A DNA stretch of 7,151 bases from Bacteroidota bacterium (lineage in GTDB: Bacteria > Bacteroidota > Bacteroidia > Bacteroidales > CG2-30-32-10), in the NCBI GenBank assembly GCA_013334735.1, contig JAAXXA010000142.1:1-7151 (forward strand). The letters run 5' to 3'. Below, piece after piece: positions 1-6,327 of this stretch. The notes under the pieces were generated by a model. The model searched no databases and was not told the DNA's origin. It worked only from the letters and a program-made list of their open reading frames with translations. Made by a program: the position numbers and the translations under genes. Position 1 is the stretch's first letter. Each line of letters opens with the position of its first letter.

Positions 1-74
1 GTAACGATTGGCTGTCAGCCCAGCAAAATGGATATCCTCAAGCTGCTTCAGCTTTGCAAATGTATTGTAAATAA
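1..74 (+). CDS. C-terminal end of a TPR-type protein, 5' truncated by window edge
   Basis: Reading codons from base 3 gives about 23 residues and a TAA stop at 72-74. The last 22 residues start Asp-Trp and end Tyr-Cys-Lys. They match the last 22 residues of the complete protein at 237-2168 without a gap: Asp-Trp, an Ala at position 5, Gly at 9, Ala-Ala at 13-14 and Tyr-Cys at 20-21 are identical, and the final residue is Lys versus Arg. The partial codon at 1-2 (xGT) could encode Cys, as at the matching place in the downstream protein. From this I infer that it is the end of a TPR protein related to its neighbour and on the same strand. The other frames give no comparable match. Nothing can be said about its N-terminal domain. 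The match is short, so confidence is moderate. Confidence 0.62.
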   Translation, partial: NDWLSAQQNGYPQAASALQMYCK

Positions 75-92
75 ATATCTGTAAATCTTTTA

Positions 93-144
93 TACCAATC
101 TTTTTTCTAAAAGACTCAATCGAATTAGAAAAAATAGATTGGTA
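93..144 (+). terminator. AT-rich stem-loop after the upstream TPR gene
   Basis: The arms 93-110 (TACCAATCTTTTTTCTAA) and 125-144 are reverse complements apart from a two-base bulge in the right arm, giving 18 base pairs around a 14-base loop. It starts 18 bases after the stop at 74, which suits a terminator or 3' processing hairpin for that gene. The stem is AT-rich and has no T-run directly after it, so intrinsic termination is not certain. A role in the leader of the downstream gene is the alternative. Confidence 0.45.
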
Positions 145-206
145 ATGCCGATTTGCTTTGTGTTTATTCTTTACTAAATAATAATACAGAAAGCTAATCG
201 GTATTA
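143..206 (+). repeat. Inverted repeat in the leader of the TPR membrane gene
   Basis: The arms 143-153 (TAATGCCGATT) and 196-206 (AATCGGTATTA) pair over 11 positions, one of them a G-U wobble in RNA, around a 42-base loop. The right arm ends 30 bases before the ATG at 237. The left arm shares two bases with the preceding hairpin (93-144), so the two stems adjoin. It could be an operator, an RNA structure or chance in AT-rich DNA. No Bacteroidota-type promoter (TTTG, then TAnnTTTG about 20 bases later) was recognised in 75-236. Confidence 0.35.
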
Positions 207-236
207 CAATAAACATTAAGATAAACAATTAAACTT

Positions 237-2168
237 ATGTCGGGCAAAACAATTAAAAATATTCCATCGTCAAAATCTCCGGTAAAGAAACAAAATGTTG
301 ATAAAAAAGTTTCGGCTGAAAACGTCCCTAAATGGGCTCCGTATGCTATTTTGTTATTTACAGCTTTACTTTATAGCAAGGCAATTTTTAATGGTATAAC
401 AAATTTCGATGATGATTTTTATATAATAAAAAATCCTTTTATAAGGGATTTTAGCTGGCATGGAATCAAAGCTATTTTCACTTCTTTCTACAGCAGTAAT
501 TATCACCCTTTAACCACACTTACCTATTTGTTTGAGTATTCATGGTTCGGACTAAATCCACTACCATATCATTTGTTGAATGTATTACTGCATCTGCTAA
601 ATGTATTGCTTATTTTTAAATTCATAGAAAAACTCAGTGGAAAAAAAGTTACTGCTTTGGTGGTTTCTCTTTTGTTTGCTGTGCATCCAATGCATGTGGA
701 ATCGGTGGCATGGATTTCTGAACGAAAAGATGTATTGTATTCTATGTTCTATTTATTGTCGCTGTTTGCATATATGCGTTATTTAGAAACCGGTTTTCGG
801 ACAAAACAATATGTTGCAGCGTTAATGTTTTTTTTAGCTTCGCTATTTTCCAAATCAGCAGCAGTTACACTACCGGTACTTTTGATTGCAATTGATATAT
901 ACAAAGGAAGAAAAATAAATATAAAATTGATACTGGAAAAAAGTCCTTTTTTTTTACTATCGCTAATTTTCGGAATAGTAACTTTATTTTCTCAGGGAAT
1001 TGGAGGATCTATAAGTAACTCCGTGCTGTCGTATGGTTTTATTAATAAAATATTTCTTTTAAGTTATGCTGTTTCATTTTACATTATAAAATTGATAGCC
1101 CCGTTCAATTTATGCGCCATGCATTATTTCCCCGATCTTAAAGGTGGAGCATTACCATGGCAATATTACTTATCACTGCCTTTTTTATTAGTTATTGCCT
1201 GGCTTTTAATAAAGATTACTTCCTTCAGAAAGGAAATGCTATTTGGTGTTTTCTTTTTTTTAATAACTATTTCGGTTATGCTGCAAATTGTTTCCGTTGG
1301 CTCTGCTCTTACTGCTGAAAGATATACATACATATCCTATATCGGCTTTTTTTATATTGCAGGTCAATTGATTTCATGTACAGAGAAAAAACAACAAAAA
1401 ATTGTTATTGGTATATTTTCTTTATTTATAATCATGTTCTCTGTACAAACATGGAATCGCATAAAAATATGGAAAGACAGTAAAACACTTACCGCAGATC
1501 TAATAGAAAAAAATCCTGATGTTTATTACGGATACTGGCTTAGAGGCAATTTAAGAAATACAGAAGGTAACCTTGAAGGAGCCTTGCAGGATTACAACAA
1601 AGCCATTCTTCTAAATCCTGCATTTGAGGATTCATACTATAACAGAGGTCATGTTCTTGACGATTTAGGCGATGTAAAATCAGCAATCCTTGATTACAAT
1701 AAATCTATCATTCTTAATCCAAAATTACCCGATGCTTACAATAACAGGGGGTGGGCTTACTACAAATCGGGTGATACAAAAGCTGCAATGCTCGATTATG
1801 ACAAAGCCATTTCATTAAATCCCGGATATGCTGAAGCATATAATAACAGGGGGTGGGCGCATCAAGGATTAGGTGATGTAAAAGCTGCCCTTCATGATTA
1901 TACAAAAGCAATATTATCAAACCCTCACTTTCTGAAACCCTGTTATAACAGAGCAGCGCTTAAACTGAATACAGGTGATTTCGCCGGAGCCATTGAGGAT
2001 TTTAATAATCTGGAAAAACTTAACTCGAACGATAATACTATTTATTATAATCGTGGCGTTTCGCGTTTAAATATGAAAGATATTAAAGGCGCTTGCCAGG
2101 ACTGGAAAAAGGCTATGGAATTGGGCAATGAAGCAGCCGCAAAAATGATGGAACAATATTGCCGTTAA
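237..2168 (+). CDS. Multi-spanning membrane protein with GT-C/TMTC-like domain and C-terminal TPR repeats
   Basis: This 643-residue protein has a Lys-rich N-terminus (1-31), about 11-12 hydrophobic segments (about 33-404) and a TPR region (about 430-625). After the first membrane segment comes Asp58-Asp59-Asp60 in the first loop, where GT-C glycosyltransferases keep acidic catalytic residues. A His-Pro-x-His-Val-Glu block (150-155), Val-Ala-Trp (157-159), Ser-Glu-Arg-Lys-Asp (161-165), Glu361-Arg-Tyr and a Trp-Lys-Asp-Ser stretch (412-415) are familiar from the TMTC/DUF1736-like group. Eukaryotic TMTC proteins are O-mannosyltransferases; that function here is only an inference by homology. 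Five or so 34-residue TPR units follow, with Asn/Tyr-x-Asn-Arg-Gly and Asn-Pro signatures, and the protein ends with Cys620, Asp-Trp (622-623) and Tyr-Cys (641-642). The ATG at 237 has no Shine-Dalgarno sequence, but it directly precedes the basic N-terminus. The upstream partial gene appears to be a relative. The acceptor, the donor and the side of the membrane on which the TPRs lie are unknown. Confidence 0.85.
   Translation: MSGKTIKNIPSSKSPVKKQNVDKKVSAENVPKWAPYAILLFTALLYSKAIFNGITNFDDDFYIIKNPFIRDFSWHGIKAIFTSFYSSNYHPLTTLTYLFEYSWFGLNPLPYHLLNVLLHLLNVLLIFKFIEKLSGKKVTALVVSLLFAVHPMHVESVAWISERKDVLYSMFYLLSLFAYMRYLETGFRTKQYVAALMFFLASLFSKSAAVTLPVLLIAIDIYKGRKINIKLILEKSPFFLLSLIFGIVTLFSQGIGGSISNSVLSYGFINKIFLLSYAVSFYIIKLIAPFNLCAMHYFPDLKGGALPWQYYLSLPFLLVIAWLLIKITSFRKEMLFGVFFFLITISVMLQIVSVGSALTAERYTYISYIGFFYIAGQLISCTEKKQQKIVIGIFSLFIIMFSVQTWNRIKIWKDSKTLTADLIEKNPDVYYGYWLRGNLRNTEGNLEGALQDYNKAILLNPAFEDSYYNRGHVLDDLGDVKSAILDYNKSIILNPKLPDAYNNRGWAYYKSGDTKAAMLDYDKAISLNPGYAEAYNNRGWAHQGLGDVKAALHDYTKAILSNPHFLKPCYNRAALKLNTGDFAGAIEDFNNLEKLNSNDNTIYYNRGVSRLNMKDIKGACQDWKKAMELGNEAAAKMMEQYCR
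1740..1858 (+). repeat. Nearly identical DNA in adjacent TPR units
   Basis: The 17-base string AATAACAGGGGGTGGGC occurs at 1740-1756 and again at 1842-1858, exactly 102 bases (34 codons) apart, which is one TPR unit. It encodes the Asn-Asn-Arg-Gly-Trp-Ala start of each unit. The rest of the two units is clearly more diverged, so this is either a fairly recent unit duplication or local gene conversion. Confidence 0.8.
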
Positions 2169-2180
2169 ATTTTCTGCATT

Positions 2181-2228
2181 ATAAGCCAGCAATCTTTGCC
2201 GATTGTTTATTGCTGACTGCCAGCTTAT
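2181..2228. terminator. Bulged stem-loop between convergent genes
   Basis: ATAAGC (2181-2186) pairs with GCTTAT (2223-2228), and CAGCAAT (2187-2193) pairs with ATTGCTG (2209-2215). A seven-base bulge (2216-2222) lies on the right side and the loop is 15 bases. It begins 13 bases after the stop of the TPR protein and lies 38 bases past the xdhB stop on the other strand, so it may act in both directions. There is no strong T-run on the plus side (TATATTATAAT follows). A competing pairing of CTTTGCC (2194-2200) with GGCAAAG (2257-2263) is also possible. Confidence 0.45.
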
Positions 2229-2266
2229 ATTATAATACATTTCCTACCTGCCGATAGGCAAAGAGA

Positions 2267-4573
2267 TTATTTCTTTTTCAATTTTTCACTGCATAAAAGT
2301 ATTACCTCATAAGTTGCAGGCAAAGAAAATTCAGGTTCAATTTTATGATTTCCTACAGCAGATATTGCATCTTTTATTGCAAACCATACCGAAAATGCAA
2401 GCATGAAAGGTGGTTCACCAACGGCTTTGCTTTTGCGTATGGTTCCCGGGTTAGGAACATTTTTCAATAGTTCGACTCTGAAATCTTTAGGAATATCATT
2501 AACAGTGGGTATCTTATATGTATCTGGTGAATGTGTGAGCAAATTTCCTTTTTTATCCCACTTTAATTCTTCGGTAGTTACCCAACCTACACCCTGAATA
2601 AAACCGCCTTCAATCTGACCTCTGTCAATATCTTCGTTTAATGAATCGCCAACATCCTGTATGATATCCGTTCTTAGCAATGTATGCCTGCCGGTTAATG
2701 TATCTATCATAACTTCTGAAACCGACATTCCAAAAGAAAAGTAAAAGAACGGTACTCCCACACCTTTTTCCCTGTCGAAATAAATTCCCGGTGTTTTGTA
2801 AAAGCCGGTAGAGCTAAGGCTTACCTGTTTAAAATGAGCAATTTTTACAATATCTTCAAATGAAATTTTATTTGACGGGTTCTGTTTATCAAAAATAAAA
2901 TCGTTTTCAAAAACAATATTTTCTTTTAATGTTTTATCAGAAGGATAAAGTTTCTCAAATTCTGCAACTGCAACTTCCGAAATTCTTGATTTTAAAATGT
3001 CAATAGCATTTTTAACTGCCATGCCGTTAATATCGCTGCCCGAAGAAGCTGCGGTAGGAGATGTGTTAGGCACTTTGGAAGTGTTGGTGGCATTCACTTT
3101 TATTTTATCAGGACTAATGCCAAGTTCTGCAGATGCAATCTGTAACATCTTTGTGTGAAGACCTTGCCCCATCTCTGTACCGCCATGATTAACCAATACC
3201 GTTCCATCGTTGTAAATATTTACAAGCGCCCCCGCCTGATTGAGAAAAGATGTTGTAAAAGAAATACCGAATTTTACTGGTGTTAATGCAATACCTTTTT
3301 TGTAAAATTCATTTTCATCATTAAATTTTTCAATTTCTTTTCTGCGTTTAAAGTATTCAGATGATTCTATAATCTTATCGTACATAAGGAAAAGACGGTT
3401 GTTTTCAACAGTTTCTCCATAAGGTGTTGTGTTATTTTTTTCATGCTGATAGAAATTTGTATATCTTATTTCTGCGGGATCTTTCTTTAAAAATATTGCA
3501 ATCCTGTCTATTGCATTTTCAATTACTGCAATGCCTTGTGGTCCTCCAAAACCTCTGTAAGCTGTATTTGATGGAAGATTTGTTTTCCATGCCTTTCCTA
3601 TTATTCGCACATTGGGCAGGAAATATGCATTATCAGCGTGAAGGGTAGCTCTTTCAAGTATCGACATTGATAAATCTGTAGATGAACCGGCATCTGCATT
3701 TAATTCAACTTTATATGCCAAAATTTTTCCGTTATCATCAAAACCTATTTCATATTTGGAAAAATAACGATGTCTTTTCCCTGTCATGATCTGATCATCA
3801 TCGCGAAACAAATGTATTTTAACAGGGCATCGGGTAAAGTTAGCAAGCAGCGCAGCCCAAGCTGCAACATGATTTCCCTGTGTTTCTTTACCGCCAAATC
3901 CACCGCCCATACGTTTTACTTCTACTTCAACTTCGTTTTTTGCTACACCTAAAACTTCTGAAACAATAGCTTGCGTTTCGGATGGGTTTTGGCTTGAAGC
4001 ATAAATAATAATATCTTTTCCTTCGCGTGGAACAGCTAGTGCAGTTTGTGTTTCAAGGTACCAGTGTTCTTGTCCTCCGGTTTTCAATTCTCCTTTAATT
4101 ATGTGAGGAGCTTTATTCATAGCGGTTTCCGGATCTCCTCTTTCAATTTTTCTTGGTGGCGCTATAAGATTATTTTTTGCTATAGCTGTTTCAATATCAA
4201 GTATTGCTTCCAAAGGTTCATAATCAATTTTAATAAGCTGTTCTGCTATTAATAAAGCTTCTTTGCTTTCAGCAGCAATGAGTGCTACAGCTTGCCCGAT
4301 AAAAGTTACCTCATCAGTTGCAAGACAAAACTCATCGTGAACTATTGGTCCCATTTGATTTTTACCGGGGATATCAACAGACGTCAGAATTGCATGAACA
4401 CCCTTTGTTTTGAGAGCTTCTGAAAAATCAATTTTTTTTATTTTAGCGTGTGCATGTTTGCTGAATACAACTTTTCCCAGCAACATATTATTATTAACCA
4501 ACATGTCGTTGATGTAAACTGACTCGCCTGTAACATGCTTTGTGGCGCTGTCGTGATGAATTATATTATTCAT
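2267..4573 (-). CDS. xdhB: Xanthine dehydrogenase, molybdenum-binding large subunit (XdhB)
   Basis: This 768-residue subunit holds the molybdopterin cofactor and is where hypoxanthine and xanthine are hydroxylated to urate. An N-terminal aldehyde oxidase/xanthine dehydrogenase a/b hammerhead domain (about 15-125) precedes the two Mo-binding domains. Family motifs visible are Gly-Gly-Gln168-Glu-His, Gly-Gly-Phe-Gly-Gly-Lys-Glu230, Tyr-Arg340-Gly-Phe-Gly-Gly-Pro-Gln, Phe-Gly-Ile-Ser-Phe439-Thr, Gly-Gly-Thr-Glu-Met-Gly-Gln-Gly (464-471), Ser-Pro-Thr-Ala-Ala-Ser (505-510) and Lys-Ala-Val-Gly-Glu720-Pro-Pro. By eye these match bovine Gln767, Glu802, Arg880, Phe1009 and the catalytic Glu1261. Having both the Glu and the Arg favours xanthine over aldehydes. 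The residue at the place of bovine Phe914 appears to be Tyr385. The length suits the separate Mo subunit of the R. capsulatus type. The start is six bases after the xdhA stop with no clear ribosome binding site, which suggests translational coupling. In the E. coli naming scheme this subunit is called XdhA. Confidence 0.96.
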   Translation of the reverse strand: MNNIIHHDSATKHVTGESVYINDMLVNNNMLLGKVVFSKHAHAKIKKIDFSEALKTKGVHAILTSVDIPGKNQMGPIVHDEFCLATDEVTFIGQAVALIAAESKEALLIAEQLIKIDYEPLEAILDIETAIAKNNLIAPPRKIERGDPETAMNKAPHIIKGELKTGGQEHWYLETQTALAVPREGKDIIIYASSQNPSETQAIVSEVLGVAKNEVEVEVKRMGGGFGGKETQGNHVAAWAALLANFTRCPVKIHLFRDDDQIMTGKRHRYFSKYEIGFDDNGKILAYKVELNADAGSSTDLSMSILERATLHADNAYFLPNVRIIGKAWKTNLPSNTAYRGFGGPQGIAVIENAIDRIAIFLKKDPAEIRYTNFYQHEKNNTTPYGETVENNRLFLMYDKIIESSEYFKRRKEIEKFNDENEFYKKGIALTPVKFGISFTTSFLNQAGALVNIYNDGTVLVNHGGTEMGQGLHTKMLQIASAELGISPDKIKVNATNTSKVPNTSPTAASSGSDINGMAVKNAIDILKSRISEVAVAEFEKLYPSDKTLKENIVFENDFIFDKQNPSNKISFEDIVKIAHFKQVSLSSTGFYKTPGIYFDREKGVGVPFFYFSFGMSVSEVMIDTLTGRHTLLRTDIIQDVGDSLNEDIDRGQIEGGFIQGVGWVTTEELKWDKKGNLLTHSPDTYKIPTVNDIPKDFRVELLKNVPNPGTIRKSKAVGEPPFMLAFSVWFAIKDAISAVGNHKIEPEFSLPATYEVILLCSEKLKKK

Positions 4574-4579
4574 GTTTTT

Positions 4580-6022
4580 TTAATTTTCTATATAAAATTT
4601 CATTAATAAATTTTTTGCTGCAATTGTCCTGAATTCAGCTTCAGACCTTGCATCAGATAATGGAGTGAATTCTTCTGCAACAATATTCATGGCTTCTTCC
4701 ACATTTTTTTTCGACCATTTTTTTCCTGTAAGAAATTTTTCAGTATTCACTGCACGCTTTGTTGTTGCTGCCATTCCGCCATAAGCAAGAATTATTTCCG
4801 AGACATTTTCCTGTTCAAGTTTTAATTTGAATGCGCCGCTAACAGTAGAAATATCCAAGTCCTTACGTTTAGAAATCTTAAATGAATTAATCTTTGTACT
4901 GTTATCTGTCTTTGGAATAATGATTTCTTTAATCAGTTCATCATTGCCCAGATCTGTTTGACGATATCCTTTAATAAAATCTTCAATCTCTATAACTCTA
5001 TCTCCTGCACCGGAAGTAAGCTTTAATTTTGCGCCGTATGCAAACAATAAAGGTAATGTATCTCCGATAGGTGAAGCAGAACCTGCATTTCCTCCTATTG
5101 TGGCAATATTTCTTATTTGAAGAGAACCAAAAACACTAAGCATTTTGTAAAGAGCAGGTAATGTTTCTTTGGAAAAATTTTTAACCTGTTCAATTGATAT
5201 CCCACTACCAAATACGTAACAGTCTTTATCTTCATAAAATGTTTTCAATTCTTCTACTCCCGAAATATCTAAAATCTTTGCAAAATGTTCATTCTTTTTT
5301 GTCTGTCTTAAAGCTACGTCAGTTGAACCATTAATAATAATTGCATCAGGGTTTTCCAGTCTTATTATTAAGGCTTCTTCGAGTGAAAATGGTTTAAAAT
5401 ATTTTTGATTTTCGGTACTTAAAACCAGCGATTCTTTATTCTCTGCAATATTTTTAAGCATTTTCACAACGTCCTTTTCTTTTTCCGAAAAATGATCTTT
5501 TCCTTTAACGGTACAGGCTTTTTGAGCTGCTTCAATAATTGATTGATAACCTGTGCACCTGCATAAATTGCCTGTTAATGCGTCTTCTATAATTTCACGC
5601 GATGGATTATTATGATTTTTATATAATCCGAACAACGACATAATAATGCCCGGAGTACAATATCCGCATTGGCTTCCGTTAGTTTCAACCATTAATTGCT
5701 GAACAGGATGCAATATTTTTTCTTTTGTGCCTTCTATTGCTAGGTTTTCAACAGTTATTAACTGTTTTCCATGTATCATAGGTAGAAAAACCAAACAAGA
5801 ATCTAAAGTTTTATAAACAAGTTTTTCATTTTTATCAAGTTCTGCAACCACTATGGTACATGCTCCACAATCACCTTCGGCGCAACCTTCTTTAACTCCT
5901 TTGTGTTCCGGATACGAACGCAGATAATTAAGAACTGTAGTAGTGGGTTTTAATTCCTGCTTTTTAAAAAAGTCTATTTCAACAATTTTGTTGTCAAGTA
6001 CAAATCTTACAATGTTATTCAT
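4580..6022 (-). CDS. xdhA: Xanthine dehydrogenase, FeS/FAD small subunit (XdhA)
   Basis: This 480-residue chain carries electrons from the Mo site to FAD. The N-terminal plant-type [2Fe-2S] domain binds its cluster with Cys47, Cys52, Cys55 and Cys76. The following helical [2Fe-2S] domain uses Cys119, Cys122 (Cys-Gly-Tyr-Cys), Cys154 and Cys156 (Cys-Arg-Cys-Thr-Gly-Tyr). All eight ligands are present. The FAD domain (about 208-375) shows Asn-Gly-Ser-Thr-Asp (231-235) and the Gln-Ile-Arg-Asn to Thr-Ile-Gly-Gly-Asn stretch (302-312), then Ala-Ser-Pro-Ile-Gly-Asp (316-321). The CO-dehydrogenase flavoprotein C-terminal-like domain fills about 380-478. FeS and FAD on one chain with Mo on another is the R. 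capsulatus XdhA/XdhB layout. The ATG at 6022 fits the family N-terminus, but no Shine-Dalgarno sequence is visible. It lies directly before xdhB and 305 bases after xdhC. The final electron acceptor (NAD+ or other) cannot be read from the sequence. Confidence 0.96.
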   Translation of the reverse strand: MNNIVRFVLDNKIVEIDFFKKQELKPTTTVLNYLRSYPEHKGVKEGCAEGDCGACTIVVAELDKNEKLVYKTLDSCLVFLPMIHGKQLITVENLAIEGTKEKILHPVQQLMVETNGSQCGYCTPGIIMSLFGLYKNHNNPSREIIEDALTGNLCRCTGYQSIIEAAQKACTVKGKDHFSEKEKDVVKMLKNIAENKESLVLSTENQKYFKPFSLEEALIIRLENPDAIIINGSTDVALRQTKKNEHFAKILDISGVEELKTFYEDKDCYVFGSGISIEQVKNFSKETLPALYKMLSVFGSLQIRNIATIGGNAGSASPIGDTLPLLFAYGAKLKLTSGAGDRVIEIEDFIKGYRQTDLGNDELIKEIIIPKTDNSTKINSFKISKRKDLDISTVSGAFKLKLEQENVSEIILAYGGMAATTKRAVNTEKFLTGKKWSKKNVEEAMNIVAEEFTPLSDARSEAEFRTIAAKNLLMKFYIEN

Positions 6023-6327
6023 AATGTTATAATTTTATTATAGTTCATTCGCAAAATAGAACGCTGATTGTTATGATTATACTTTGCACTGTGTAAATTA
6101 TTACATTTGGGTTTCAGGTATGGGGTATAAGGGTATATAGTATAACCTGCTCTTCCTTATACCTTTATGCCGAATACCTATATGCCTTTTTGTATTCATA
6201 AAATGCGACAATTTATCCCGTTTTTAGTATAATTATGATTTTTATTTTTCGTAAAAAATTATTTTTATTATCTGTGTTCATCATATTTTTTCGTGTTTGC
6301 CACGGCGAATCTGCGTTCCATTAAGCT
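6023..6327. other. 305-base spacer between xdhC and xdhA with no gene
   Basis: No convincing coding frame was found here on either strand. Next to xdhA the DNA is AT-rich (6023-6115). The middle (about 6116-6190) is full of GGTAT/ATACC words in both orientations. After that comes an AT-rich stretch (6200-6270). The end near the xdhC stop (6271-6320) holds GTGTT/GCGTT words about 20 bases apart. No canonical promoter for xdhA was recognised on the minus strand, and no clear terminator for xdhC. The spacer is long for a same-strand gene set, so xdhA may have its own promoter here. Confidence 0.6.
6124..6186. repeat. Overlapping direct and inverted GGTAT/ATACC repeats
   Basis: GGTATAAGG (6124-6132) is an exact inverted copy of CCTTATACC (6155-6163). 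GGTATATAG (6132-6140) pairs with CTATATGCC (6178-6186) if one G-U wobble is allowed. ATACCTTTATGCC (6159-6171) and ATACCTATATGCC (6174-6186) are direct repeats with one mismatch, 15 bases apart. The two stems share one base at 6132 and cross, so they form a pseudoknot-like or alternative arrangement. It could be a regulator site, an RNA structure or a degenerate intergenic repeat. Confidence 0.5.

Noticed and set aside
828..1261. T-runs of 8, 9 and 8 bases inside the membrane protein gene (828-835, 947-955, 1254-1261) as possible phase-variation tracts
   Set aside because: They encode Phe/Leu-rich membrane segments in AT-rich DNA, the frame is intact, and runs of similar length occur elsewhere, for example 4432-4439 in xdhB.
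1714..1920. Minus-strand open frame of 68 codons across the TPR region
   Set aside because: It is antisense to the TPR repeats, and its repeated residues come from the DNA repeat in the real gene.
2403..4252. Plus-strand open frames of 60-74 codons within xdhB
   Set aside because: They lie wholly opposite a gene with clear family motifs, and their products have no recognisable features.
6083..6109. Plus-strand TTTG (6083-6086) and TACATTTG (6102-6109), which resemble Bacteroidota -33 and -7 promoter elements
   Set aside because: The gap between them is 15 bases, not about 19-21, and a plus-strand promoter here would run against xdhC with no gene to serve.
6292..6304. CGTG/CACG hairpin as an intrinsic terminator for xdhC
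   Set aside because: The stem is only four base pairs, and on the transcribed minus strand it is followed by A residues, not by a T-run.
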